Assembly (NCBI RefSeq): GCF_000622895.1
Contig: NZ_AVCC01000003.1
Coordinates: 29,194 to 93,193, forward strand
DNA length: 64,000 nt
Reading direction: 5' to 3'
Source of the DNA: Herminiimonas sp. CN
GTDB lineage: Bacteria; Pseudomonadota; Gammaproteobacteria; Burkholderiales; Burkholderiaceae_D
The position numbers and the translations under genes were made by a program. The notes beneath the pieces were generated by a model. That model saw nothing but the letters and a program-made list of their open reading frames with translations, had not been told where the DNA came from and did not search any database. Of this stretch, positions 30,381 to 38,752 are shown piece by piece; the stretch's first letter is position 1, and each line of letters opens with the position of its first letter.

Positions 30381-31220
30381 TCAGAGCAGGCGCCGCTGCG
30401 CCAGCTGTCTGGTGGCGTCGGCCAGTGCTTCGTACAGCGTGCCGGCCGCGCCATCCCAGGCCGCGACTGCCGCTTGCTGTCTGGCCACGGTGGCCAGGTC
30501 GCCGCGCGCAATCGGCCCGGTTAGCGCCTGTTCCGGGCCGAGCCGGAAAATGTTCGCCAGGGTCTCGGCAATCAAGGGTTGCGCCATCCGGCGCGCCAGC
30601 TCGGGTTCGATGCCGGCGGCGCTGTATGCCCGCAGCGCGGTATCGACGACCGTCGTCAGGTAATTGCAGGCAAACACCGACGCCGCGTGATACAGCGTCT
30701 TGGCATCGGCATCGAGCGCCACCGGCTGCGCACCGATCGCCAGCAAGGCCGGCTGCAGCATCTGCAGCGCGCGCGCATCGCCCTCGATCCCGCAAAAAGT
30801 GCCGGCAAACTGCTGCGCGACCATTTCGGGATCGGCAAAGCTGCGCACCGGATGCACGCTGGCCACCGCCGCCCCGCAAGCGATTGCCGCTGACAATGCT
30901 TGTGAGGACAGCGCGCCGCTGCAATGGAACACAATACTGTTCTGGCTCAGTAAGCCGCGGGCTGCCAGCGCCGCGCAGGCGGCAGCGATCCGGTCGTCCG
31001 GCACGCCCAGCAGCGTGACGTCGGCAATCCGCAGTGCCGCCATTTCGCTGCATGCAGCGCCGGCGCCGACGAAGGCCGCGGCGTCGGCGGCGCCGGCTTG
31101 GGAACGGGTCAGCACATCCTGCACCCGGAACAGGTTGTTGCGCCCAAGCAGGCGCCCCAGAACGCGCCCGACGCGGCCGCAGCCGACGATATTCAAAGTG
31201 GGCTTCAGATTGCCATTCAT
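30381..31220 (-). CDS. Rossmann-fold / DUF2520 protein
   Basis: A 279-residue protein with an N-terminal dinucleotide-binding fold (NIVGCGRVGRVLGRLL) and a helical C-terminal DUF2520 domain (KTLYHAASVFACNYLTTVVD, then ETLANIFRLGPEQALTGPIARGD). The layout is like ketopantoate reductase or pyrroline-carboxylate reductase, and such proteins are usually annotated as oxidoreductases of unknown substrate. The central motif IVFHCSGALSS and ASVHPVRSFAD are typical of this family. Start assigned to ATG at 31220 without a strong ribosome site. Repeat copy 5 lies directly upstream. Confidence 0.82.
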   Translation of the reverse strand: MNGNLKPTLNIVGCGRVGRVLGRLLGRNNLFRVQDVLTRSQAGAADAAAFVGAGAACSEMAALRIADVTLLGVPDDRIAAACAALAARGLLSQNSIVFHCSGALSSQALSAAIACGAAVASVHPVRSFADPEMVAQQFAGTFCGIEGDARALQMLQPALLAIGAQPVALDADAKTLYHAASVFACNYLTTVVDTALRAYSAAGIEPELARRMAQPLIAETLANIFRLGPEQALTGPIARGDLATVARQQAAVAAWDGAAGTLYEALADATRQLAQRRLL

Positions 31221-31228
31221 TTTCGCAT

Positions 31229-31306
31229 CATTTATATACTGATATTGGTATCTTTAAGTATCGCTTGTAATCCGGCTGAAATCGCAGTAAATAATGCCAT
31301 ACTCCC
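31229..31306 (-). repeat. interspersed intergenic repeat, copy 5
   Basis: On the minus strand it begins CGGGAGTATGGC and ends AAGATACC then GTATATAAATG. It is more diverged than others but aligns to copy 6 at both ends. It fills the gap between the Crp/Fnr regulator gene and the start of the DUF2520 gene. Confidence 0.6.
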
Positions 31307-31317
31307 GCCAATAATAA

Positions 31318-32007
31318 TCAGGAGGCGTGGAAGGTGCGCAAGCCATCGAGGTCGACGATCTGGATGGCGCCGTAATCGACGCGCAGCAAGCCGGCTTTTT
31401 CCAGCACTTGCAAGGCCTGGTTGGCGCGCTGGCGCGAAGTGCCGGACAGGTAGCCGATTTCTTCCTGCGAAATCTGCAGCTGGCTGGCGCTGCCCGGGTA
31501 CAGGTGCGGATTGAACATGCCGGCCAGGCAGCGCGCGACCCGCGCATCGACATCGAGCAGGCGGTCGTATTCGACGGTGGCGATGAATTGCCCGAGCCGC
31601 TCGTTGAGCTGCATCAGCAGGAACTGGGTAAACGGCAGGCTGTGATCGAGCAGCCAGCGAAACGTGCTGCCGGGCATGCGCGCGATCGTGCTGTCGCGCA
31701 GGGCCATCACGTCGTATTTGCGCGGCTCGTCCTTGAGCAGCGAGCCTTCGCCGAACCAGCCGCCGGTCGGGACACCGGTAAACGTCACCGACTTGCCGCT
31801 CGCCGACAGGGTGTTAATCTTTACCAGGCCGTCGATGACGCCGACCCAGGCATCGGTTTTTTCGCCCTTGCGGCAGACGAAGCCGCCGGCCGGCACCTGC
31901 TGCTCGATGATTTCGGTTTCCACATGCTGCATCTGCAGCGGAGTCAGGCACTGCGCCCAGATCGTCTGGTGTAGCGCATTCAAAAAGTTCGGGCGTGAGG
32001 TTGTCAT
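31318..32007 (-). CDS. Crp/Fnr family transcriptional regulator
   Basis: A regulator of 229 residues. The N-terminal cyclic-nucleotide-binding-like barrel includes VPAGGFVCRKGEKTDAWVGVIDG and GGWFGEGSLL, followed by the long dimerisation helix and a C-terminal winged helix (QISQEEIGYLSGTSRQRANQALQVLEKAGLL). The N-terminus lacks the cysteine cluster of FNR, so it is not an oxygen-sensing FNR. The effector is unknown. It is divergent from the CoA-ligase/ABC transporter operon, with a 22-bp palindrome between them, so it probably controls that operon. Start at 32007 (MTTSRPN) or 32019. Confidence 0.87.
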   Translation of the reverse strand: MTTSRPNFLNALHQTIWAQCLTPLQMQHVETEIIEQQVPAGGFVCRKGEKTDAWVGVIDGLVKINTLSASGKSVTFTGVPTGGWFGEGSLLKDEPRKYDVMALRDSTIARMPGSTFRWLLDHSLPFTQFLLMQLNERLGQFIATVEYDRLLDVDARVARCLAGMFNPHLYPGSASQLQISQEEIGYLSGTSRQRANQALQVLEKAGLLRVDYGAIQIVDLDGLRTFHAS

Positions 32008-32052
32008 GGTGCGTCGCAATATCGAAAGTCGCTAAATTGTCCTTGAAATGAC

Positions 32053-32074
32053 AGCGGCATTACATCATGCCGCT
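32053..32074. promoter_or_regulatory. 22-bp palindrome, candidate operator of the Crp/Fnr regulator
   Basis: Perfect 8-nt arms AGCGGCAT (32053-32060) and ATGCCGCT (32067-32074) are separated by TACATC. The overall length and symmetry match dimeric Crp/Fnr-type sites, though the half-site sequence is not the usual TGTGA or TTGAT. It lies 45 bp before the regulator start and 111 bp before the ligase start. Confidence 0.55.
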
Positions 32075-32185
32075 TACTATCATCCCATAAATAAACGGTA
32101 CGTTCCTTGTAGCGGATGCTGTAAGACCGACGTAAGCGTGCTGATCGAGACTGGCAGTGCGCACATACATAAAAGAGGTTGGACG

Positions 32186-34144
32186 ATGGTGGAGACAACA
32201 CACGGTCCGGGGGGCATGACGTTTCCCCGACTATTGCTGCAGCATGCGCAAACCCGGCCGGGCAAACCCGCTTACCGCGAAAAGGATCTGGGCATCTGGC
32301 AAAGCTGGAGCTGGTTGCAGGTCAATGAAGAGGTGCGTGCGCTGGCCTGCGGCCTGGCGGCGCAGGGTTTCCAGCGCGGCATGCACCTGGCGATCGTCGG
32401 CGACAACCGGCCGCGCCTGTACTGGGCGATGATTGCGGCGCAGTGCCTGGGCGGCATTGCGGTGCCGCTGTACCAGGATGCACCCGCCGCCGACATGGCG
32501 TATGTGCTCGACAATGCGGAAATCTCGTTCGTGGTGGTGGAAGACCAGGAGCAGGTCGACAAGCTGCTGGAGCTCAAGGCGCAATATCCTGGCGTGGCCC
32601 ACATCGCTTTCGAGGACGAGCGCGGCATGCGCCATTACGCGCAGCCGGAGCTGATCTCCTACCGCAAGCTGCAGGATCTCGGGCGCGAGTTCGATCGCGC
32701 CCATCCGTCATTTTTTCCGGATGCCGTCAACGCCGGCCGGCCCGACGATGTGGCGGTCATGCTGTACACCTCCGGCACCACCGGCAAGCCGAAGGGCGTG
32801 TGCCAGACCCATGCGGCGCTGATCGCGGCGGCGGCCGGCGGCGCTTCGTTCGACCGCCTGACCGAGAACGAAGACATCCTGTCCTACCTGCCGATGGCCT
32901 GGGTCGGCGACAACCTGTTTTCGTATGCGCAGGCGCTGGTCACCGGCTTCACCGTGAATTGCCCGGAATCCGGCGAAACCGTTCTGACCGACCTGCGCGA
33001 AATCGGCCCGACCTATTATTTCGCGCCGCCGCGGGTGTTTGAAAACATGCTGACTTCGGTGATGATCCGGATGGAAGACGCCGGCGCCATCAAGCGCCGG
33101 ATGTTCCATCATTTCATGGAGGTGGCGCGCCGGGTCGGAGTCGATATCCTCGACCGCAAGCCGGTCGGCATGCTGGAACGGCTGCAGTACGCGCTCGGCA
33201 ATCTGTGCATTTACGGCCCGCTGAAAAACGTGCTGGGGCTGAGCCGGGTGCGGGTCGCGTACACCGCCGGCGCCGCCATCGGTCCCGACCTGTTCCGCTT
33301 TTATCGCTCGATCGGGGTCAACCTGAAGCAGTTGTACGGCGCCACCGAAACCTGCGCCTACGTCTGCCTGCAGCCGGACGGCAACATCAAGTTCGACAGC
33401 GTCGGCATGCCGGCGCCGGGGGTCGAGGTCAAGATCGCCGGGAACGGCGAAGTGCTGGTCAAATCGGCCGCGATGCTCAAGGAATACTACAAGCGCCCGG
33501 ATGCCACGGCCGAGGTGATCGATGCGGAAGGTTACTTTCATACCGGCGACGCCGGCATCTTCGACGCCGAAGGCCATCTGAAGATCATCGACCGCGCGGC
33601 CGATGTCGGCAGGATGCACAAGGGCGACATCTTTGCCCCCAACTACATCGAAAACAAGCTCAAGTTCTTCCCCTTCATCAAGGAGGCGGTCGCCTTCGGC
33701 AGCGAGCGCGATACCGTGTGCGCGTTCATCAACGTCGACAGCACCGCGGTCGGCAACTGGCTGGAGCGGCGCGGCATTGCCTATTCCGGTTATGCCGACC
33801 TGGCCGGCAAGAAGGAAACCTACGACCTGATCAACGAATGCATCGAAAAGGTGAATGCCGACCTGGCCACCGAAGCGATGATGTCGGGCACCCAGATCCA
33901 CCGTTTCCTGGTGCTGCACAAGGAGCTCGATCCGGACGACGACGAACTGACCCGTACCCGCAAGGTGCGACGCAAGTTCATCGCCGAAAAATACGCGGTG
34001 CTGATCGATGCCCTGTACAGCGGCAAGTCCAGCCAGTTCATCGAAACCTTGGTGAAATTCGAAGACGGCCGCCAGGGCAAAGTCAGTGCGGATTTGCAGA
34101 TCCGTGACGCCAAGACCTTTCCGCCGCTGCATCAAGCGGCGTAA
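32186..34144 (+). CDS. long-chain-type acyl-CoA synthetase (AMP-forming)
   Basis: A 652-residue adenylate-forming CoA ligase. It shows MLYTSGTTGKPKGVCQTH, the adenine motif QLYGATETCAY, and the hinge motif YFHTGDAGIFDAEGHLKIIDR. The layout and length are those of eukaryote-like/FAA1-type long-chain acyl-CoA synthetases rather than FadD. Position at the head of a branched-chain-type ABC importer operon, with a second CoA ligase at its end, suggests it activates the imported acid. The start at 32186 (MVETTHGPGGM) is preceded by AAAGAGG; the frame is open back to 32048. The LivG gene starts 24 bp downstream. Confidence 0.87.
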   Translation: MVETTHGPGGMTFPRLLLQHAQTRPGKPAYREKDLGIWQSWSWLQVNEEVRALACGLAAQGFQRGMHLAIVGDNRPRLYWAMIAAQCLGGIAVPLYQDAPAADMAYVLDNAEISFVVVEDQEQVDKLLELKAQYPGVAHIAFEDERGMRHYAQPELISYRKLQDLGREFDRAHPSFFPDAVNAGRPDDVAVMLYTSGTTGKPKGVCQTHAALIAAAAGGASFDRLTENEDILSYLPMAWVGDNLFSYAQALVTGFTVNCPESGETVLTDLREIGPTYYFAPPRVFENMLTSVMIRMEDAGAIKRRMFHHFMEVARRVGVDILDRKPVGMLERLQYALGNLCIYGPLKNVLGLSRVRVAYTAGAAIGPDLFRFYRSIGVNLKQLYGATETCAYVCLQPDGNIKFDSVGMPAPGVEVKIAGNGEVLVKSAAMLKEYYKRPDATAEVIDAEGYFHTGDAGIFDAEGHLKIIDRAADVGRMHKGDIFAPNYIENKLKFFPFIKEAVAFGSERDTVCAFINVDSTAVGNWLERRGIAYSGYADLAGKKETYDLINECIEKVNADLATEAMMSGTQIHRFLVLHKELDPDDDELTRTRKVRRKFIAEKYAVLIDALYSGKSSQFIETLVKFEDGRQGKVSADLQIRDAKTFPPLHQAA

Positions 34145-34168
34145 GCCAGAACCGGGACCACAAGCGTT

Positions 34169-34975
34169 ATGACGACACAAAACAGCATCGCCAGCGGGCG
34201 CAGGATCGGCGAAGTGATTCTCGACCTGCAGGGCATTTCACTTTCGTTCGGCGGCGTCAAGGCGCTGACGAATATTTCCTTCGATGTCAAGCAGCACGAA
34301 ATTCGCGCCATCATCGGCCCCAACGGCGCCGGCAAGAGTTCGATGCTGAACGTGATCAACGGCGTGTATCACCCGCAGCAGGGCGATATCGTGTTTCACG
34401 GCGAGCGCCGCCGCGAGATGGATCCGACCAAGGCCGCGCGCCAAGGCATCGCTCGCACCTTCCAGAACATCGCGCTGTTCAAGGGCATGTCGGTGCTGGA
34501 CAACATCATGACCGGGCGCAATACCAAGATGCGCTCCGGCTTGCTGGCCAATGCGCTGTGGATAGGCCCGGCCCGCAATGAAGAAAACGCGCATCGCCAG
34601 AAGGTCGAGGAAGTGATCGACTTCCTGGAAATCCAGCACATCCGCAAGACCCCGGTCGGGCGCCTGCCCTACGGCCTGCAAAAACGGGTCGAGCTGGCGC
34701 GCGCGCTGGCCGCCGAGCCCAGCATGCTGCTGCTGGACGAGCCGATGGCCGGCATGAACGTGGAAGAAAAGCAGGACATGTGCCGCTTCATCCTGGATGT
34801 CAACGACCAGTTCGGCACCACCATCGTGCTGATCGAGCACGACATGGGGGTGGTGATGGATATTTCGGACCGCGTGGTGGTGCTCGACTACGGCAAGAAA
34901 ATCGGCGACGGCACGCCGGATCAGGTCATGAGCAATCCTGAAGTGATCAAGGCTTACCTCGGCACCTCGCATTAA
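34169..34975 (+). CDS. branched-chain-type ABC transporter ATPase (LivG-like)
   Basis: An ATP-binding subunit of 268 residues. It contains Walker A GPNGAGKSS, the Q-loop region ARTFQNIALF, the signature region LPYGLQKRVELARAL and Walker B MLLLDEPMAG, followed by the switch histidine in LIEHDMG. LivG-type length and the C-terminal extension place it in the hydrophobic amino acid transporter (HAAT) family. With LivH, LivM, the binding protein and LivF encoded downstream it forms a complete importer. The substrate is more likely an organic acid than an amino acid given the flanking ligases. A hairpin (35038-35063) separates it from livH. Confidence 0.9.
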   Translation: MTTQNSIASGRRIGEVILDLQGISLSFGGVKALTNISFDVKQHEIRAIIGPNGAGKSSMLNVINGVYHPQQGDIVFHGERRREMDPTKAARQGIARTFQNIALFKGMSVLDNIMTGRNTKMRSGLLANALWIGPARNEENAHRQKVEEVIDFLEIQHIRKTPVGRLPYGLQKRVELARALAAEPSMLLLDEPMAGMNVEEKQDMCRFILDVNDQFGTTIVLIEHDMGVVMDISDRVVVLDYGKKIGDGTPDQVMSNPEVIKAYLGTSH

Positions 34976-35037
34976 AGGCCATCGCGAACACGCCACACCA
35001 CTGAATGAAAGCGCCATGGCCGCCCTCACCACCCCGA

Positions 35038-35063
35038 CCCATCTCCCGCCTGCGGGAGATGGG
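35038..35063. repeat. strong hairpin between livG- and livH-like genes
   Basis: Perfect 12-nt arms, CCCATCTCCCGC (35038-35049) and GCGGGAGATGGG (35052-35063), with a two-base loop. No T-run follows, so it is not a standard terminator. The surrounding sequence (CCCTCACCACCCCGACCC and GGAGCGAAG) resembles a widely dispersed REP-like element. It may protect the upstream transcript or attenuate downstream expression. Confidence 0.7.
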
Positions 35064-35109
35064 AGCGAAGTGAGTCGCTATGCGCGTTTTAAGTTAAAGG
35101 GATAAAACG

Positions 35110-36024
35110 ATGCAATTCTTTTTTGAAGTCACCATCAACGGACTGCTCTCGGGCCTGATGTATTCGCTGGTCGCGCTGGGCTTTGTGCTGATTTACAAGG
35201 CTTCCGGCGTATTCAATTTCGCCCAGGGCGCGATGGTGTATCTCGCGGCGCTGGCGGTGGTGGGCCTGATCGACCTGGGCCTGCCGATCTGGGCCGCCAT
35301 CGTCGGCTCCTTCTGCGTGATGCTGGTGATGGGGCTGGCGACCGAGCGCTTCGTGCTGCGCAAGCTGGTCAACCAGCCGCCGATCACCCTGTTCATGGCC
35401 ACCATCGGCCTGACTTTCTTCCTCGAAGGGCTGGGTCCGCTGCTGTTCGGCAGCGATGTGCGCGCGATCAATCTGGGCATCGTCGATGAGCCGATCGTCG
35501 CCATCATGGACAGCACCGGCCTGATCATTTCCAAATTCGACCTGTTTGCCTCCGGCACCGTGCTGCTGCTGGTCACCGTGCTAGCGCTGTTTTTCCAGAA
35601 AACAAAAATTGGCCGCGCATTGCGGGCGGTCGCCGACGACCATCAGGCTGCGCTGTCGCTGGGCATTCCGCTGCAGCACATCTGGGCCATCGTATGGGGC
35701 GTGGCGGGCTTCGTGGCGCTGGTGGCCGGCCTGCTTTGGGGCTCGCGCAACGGGGTCCAGTTCGCGCTTACCATGACCGCGCTGAAAGCGCTGCCGGTGC
35801 TGATCCTGGGCGGCTTTACCTCGGTGCCAGGGGCGATTGTCGGCGGCCTGATCATCGGCGCCTCCGAGAAGCTGGCGGAAATCTATATCCCGCCGGTGAT
35901 GCAGGATATGTTCGGCGGCAACTTCGGCGGTATCGAAGGCTGGTTCCCGTATGTGTTCGCACTGATTTTTCTGCTGTTCCGGCCGGAAGGGCTGTTTGGA
36001 GAAAAGCACATCGACCGGGTCTGA
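35110..36024 (+). CDS. branched-chain-type ABC transporter permease (LivH-like)
   Basis: A 304-residue inner-membrane permease with about eight hydrophobic helices. The N-terminal GLLSGLMYSLVALGFVLIYK and FNFAQGAMV are diagnostic of LivH-type subunits, and the conserved coupling region reads IGRALRAVADDHQAALSLGIP. It pairs with the LivM-like subunit to form the channel. AAAGGG lies before the ATG at 35110. It is 134 bp from the upstream ATPase gene because of the intervening hairpin element. Confidence 0.92.
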   Translation: MQFFFEVTINGLLSGLMYSLVALGFVLIYKASGVFNFAQGAMVYLAALAVVGLIDLGLPIWAAIVGSFCVMLVMGLATERFVLRKLVNQPPITLFMATIGLTFFLEGLGPLLFGSDVRAINLGIVDEPIVAIMDSTGLIISKFDLFASGTVLLLVTVLALFFQKTKIGRALRAVADDHQAALSLGIPLQHIWAIVWGVAGFVALVAGLLWGSRNGVQFALTMTALKALPVLILGGFTSVPGAIVGGLIIGASEKLAEIYIPPVMQDMFGGNFGGIEGWFPYVFALIFLLFRPEGLFGEKHIDRV

Positions 36025-36117
36025 GAACGGCCAGCAGTACGCTTGAAAACGCATAAAAACCATGCAGTACATATGCGCTGCACGCTAGGTGCAGCGCATT
36101 GATCAGGAGAAAAGCCC

Positions 36118-37194
36118 ATGTTTTACCGTGAAACCGGCCAGTTCAAGACTTCGTATGTCGCCGACAGCCAGATCTTTCCGATTCGCCAGGACCGGATCGG
36201 CGTCGGCCTGTTGCTGGCGGTGGCATTTCTGCTGGTGCCGCTGGTGGCCAGCGAATACTGGTTTTCGGCCTTGCTGATCCCGTTCCTGGTGTTCGCGCTG
36301 GCGGCCCTGGGATTGAATATCCTGACCGGCTATTGCGGCCAGCTGTCGCTCGGCTCGGCCGCCTTCATGGCGGTGGGCGCGTATGCCGCCTACAACTTCC
36401 AGTTGCGCATCGAAGGCATGCCGATCCTGCTGTCGTTCGTGCTGGGCGGGCTTTCCGCGGCTGCGGTGGGCGTGCTGTTCGGCCTGCCGTCGCTGCGCAT
36501 CAAGGGCTTCTATCTGGCGGTGGCAACGCTAGCCGCACAATTTTTCGTGGTATGGGTGCTGACCAAGTTTTCCTGGTTTTCGAACAACAGCTCGTCCGGC
36601 GTCATCGATGCGCAGAAGCTGGAAATGTTCGGCTATGCGATCGACACGCCGCTGCAGAAATATCTGTTCGTGCTGGTGATCGTCTCGGTGATGGCATTGC
36701 TGGCCAAAAATCTGGTCAGGTCTTCCACCGGGCGCGCCTGGATGGCGGTGCGCGACATGGATGTGGCCGCTGAAGTGATCGGCATTCCGCTGATGCGCAC
36801 CAAGCTGCTGGCATTTGCGGTCAGCTCGTTCTATTGCGGCATGGCCGGTGCACTGTACGCATTCTGCTATCTGGGCTCGGTCGAGCCGGACGGCTTTTCT
36901 CTTGATTTATCGTTCAAGATTTTGTTCATGATCATTGTCGGCGGCGTCGGCAGCATCCTCGGCTCGTTTCTGGGCGCCGCCTTTATTTTGCTGCTGCCGA
37001 TCTTTCTCGACAACCTGCTGCCGCCGCTGGCGACGCTGCTGCATCTGCCGTTTACCAACGCCAGCGTGTCGCACATCCAGATGATGGTGTTCGGCGGTCT
37101 GATCATTTTCTTCCTGATTGTCGAGCCGAACGGCCTGGCGCGGCTGTGGCAGATTGCCAAGGAAAAATTGCGCCTGTGGCCGTTCCCGCATTGA
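36118..37194 (+). CDS. branched-chain-type ABC transporter permease (LivM-like)
   Basis: A 358-residue permease with a 30-residue cytoplasmic N-terminus and eight to ten helices. LGLNILTGYCGQLSLGSAAFMAVGAYAAY and the coupling segment AWMAVRDMDVAAEVIGIPL are typical LivM signatures. It should dimerise with the LivH-like protein. AGGAGAA precedes the ATG. It is followed by the binding-protein gene after 56 bp. Confidence 0.92.
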   Translation: MFYRETGQFKTSYVADSQIFPIRQDRIGVGLLLAVAFLLVPLVASEYWFSALLIPFLVFALAALGLNILTGYCGQLSLGSAAFMAVGAYAAYNFQLRIEGMPILLSFVLGGLSAAAVGVLFGLPSLRIKGFYLAVATLAAQFFVVWVLTKFSWFSNNSSSGVIDAQKLEMFGYAIDTPLQKYLFVLVIVSVMALLAKNLVRSSTGRAWMAVRDMDVAAEVIGIPLMRTKLLAFAVSSFYCGMAGALYAFCYLGSVEPDGFSLDLSFKILFMIIVGGVGSILGSFLGAAFILLLPIFLDNLLPPLATLLHLPFTNASVSHIQMMVFGGLIIFFLIVEPNGLARLWQIAKEKLRLWPFPH

Positions 37195-37250
37195 TCCCGT
37201 TTCACCCCTGTATCACGTTTTACCCGTTTAAAAACATGAAGGAGACACGT

Positions 37251-38591
37251 ATGAAATCCATGAAATCCATGCAGCCGATTAAGCAAGCCCTGCTGGCCGC
37301 TGCTGCGGCAGCTGCTTTGATGTTGCCGCTCGGCCAGGCGCTGGCACAGGCGAATGAACAGTTCATCGCCATGCCGAGCTATCGGGTCGGCCCGTACGGC
37401 GCCAACGGCCAGGCCTATTACGGCGGCATGATCGATTACATGAATTACGTCAACATCAAGGAAGGCGGCGTCAATGGCGTCAAGTTGACATGGGAAGAGT
37501 GCGAAACCGAGTACAACAATGCCAAGGGCGTCGAATGCTACGAGCGCCTGAAGGCCAAGGACCCGGTCGCGCACGGCACCGTATTCAACGTAATGGCGAC
37601 CGGAATTACCTATGCGCTGATTGAAAAATCGGTCCAGGATAAAGTGCCGCTGCTGTTCCCCGGCTATGGCCGTACCGATGCGGTGGACGGCTCGGTGTTC
37701 CCGTATGCATTTCCGCTGGTGACCACGTACCAGATGCAGATTTCAGCCATCGTCAAGTATCTGGCCTCGAAAAACAATGGCTTGCTGGCCGGCAAGAAAA
37801 TCGCCTACATGTATCACGATTCGGCCTACGGCAAGGAGCCGATCGTGGCGCTGGAAGCCGAAGCCGCGCTGGGCAAGTTCAAGGTAGTGCAGATTCCGGT
37901 TGCCCATCCCGGCAACGAGCAGGGCGCGCAGTGGCTGCGGATTCGCCAGGAAAACCCGGATTACGTGATTTTCTGGGGCTGGGGCGTGATGAACCAGACT
38001 GCAATGAAAGCGGCGCAGAAAGTCGGCTACCCGCGCGACCGGATGATCGGTTCCTGGTGGGCCGGTTCGGAAGAGGACACGGTGCCCGCCGGCGAAGCTG
38101 CCAAGGGCTACATGAGCGCAACCTGGAACGTGGCCGGTGACACGCCGCCCGCCATTGCCGGCATCAAGTCGGTGGTGTACGGCGCCAACAAGGGCAACAT
38201 GCAGGACAAGAGCAAGGTCGGTTCGGTGCTGTACAACCGCGGCGTATCGATTGCAATCGTCACCGTGGAAGCGATCCGCAACGCGCAGGCCAAGTTCGGC
38301 AAGGGCAAGACCATCACCGGCGAGCAAATGCGCTGGTCGCTGGAAAACCTCAACCTCAACAATGCGCGCCTGCAGCAGCTCGGCGCCACTGGCTTGTTGC
38401 CTGAAATCAAAACTTCCTGCCAAAACCACGAAGGCTCCGGCAAGATCAAGATCCAGCAGTGGGACGGCAGCAAATGGGTCTTGGTTTCAGATTGGATCGA
38501 AGGCAACAAGAGCCTGATCCACCCGCTGTTCCAGGCGAGCGCCGCCAAGTATGCGAAAGAAAAAGGCATCACTCCGGGCTGCATGAAGTAA
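37251..38591 (+). CDS. periplasmic substrate-binding protein of the LivFGHM-type importer
   Basis: A 446-residue exported binding protein. The signal peptide reads KQALLAAAAAAALMLPLGQALA. The mature part has the two-lobe type I periplasmic-binding fold, with YYGGMIDYMNYVNIKEGGVNGVK, then TWEECETEYNNAKGVECYERLK, and later VIFWGWGVMNQTAMKAAQKVGYP. It is considerably longer than LivJ (about 340 mature residues) and matches the larger binding proteins associated with aromatic or organic acid transporters. GAAGGAG precedes the ATG at 37251. A GC-rich hairpin and a REP pair follow its stop, a common arrangement that boosts binding-protein mRNA relative to downstream genes. Confidence 0.9.
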   Translation: MKSMKSMQPIKQALLAAAAAAALMLPLGQALAQANEQFIAMPSYRVGPYGANGQAYYGGMIDYMNYVNIKEGGVNGVKLTWEECETEYNNAKGVECYERLKAKDPVAHGTVFNVMATGITYALIEKSVQDKVPLLFPGYGRTDAVDGSVFPYAFPLVTTYQMQISAIVKYLASKNNGLLAGKKIAYMYHDSAYGKEPIVALEAEAALGKFKVVQIPVAHPGNEQGAQWLRIRQENPDYVIFWGWGVMNQTAMKAAQKVGYPRDRMIGSWWAGSEEDTVPAGEAAKGYMSATWNVAGDTPPAIAGIKSVVYGANKGNMQDKSKVGSVLYNRGVSIAIVTVEAIRNAQAKFGKGKTITGEQMRWSLENLNLNNARLQQLGATGLLPEIKTSCQNHEGSGKIKIQQWDGSKWVLVSDWIEGNKSLIHPLFQASAAKYAKEKGITPGCMK

Positions 38592-38604
38592 TCCCGGGCT
38601 CTAA

Positions 38605-38629
38605 GCGGCCAGCCGGTCCGGCTGGCCGC
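38605..38629. repeat. perfect GC-rich hairpin after the binding-protein gene
   Basis: Arms GCGGCCAGCCGG (38605-38616) and CCGGCTGGCCGC (38618-38629) flank a single T. It starts 13 bp after the stop. There is no T-run, so it is more likely an mRNA-stabilising or attenuating structure than a complete terminator, with livF-like expression continuing downstream. Confidence 0.7.
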
Positions 38630-38641
38630 GCATAGGCAATC

Positions 38642-38712
38642 AGAAGTAGGGTGCGCCATGCGCACCAATGCAGCCACAGACGGTAATGGTGCGCATGGCG
38701 CACCCTACTTCT
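38642..38712. repeat. perfect inverted pair of GTAG-type REP palindromes (class B)
   Basis: Two 26-nt arms (38642-38667 and 38687-38712) are exact reverse complements, separated by 19 bp. Each contains GTAGGGTGCGCCATGCGCAC, which itself folds (GGTGCGC, CAT, GCGCACC). The GTAG head plus imperfect or perfect palindrome is the hallmark of REP elements, and an inverted pair forms a BIME. A single further copy lies at 50456-50476. Confidence 0.85.
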
Positions 38713-38752
38713 AACCAGCGCAGCAAAAAGCACAGCAACAAGCGGAGTCGAC

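Noticed and set aside
38605..38629. The GC-rich hairpin as a Rho-independent terminator
   Set aside because: No T-run follows, and the downstream ATPase gene belongs to the same transporter.
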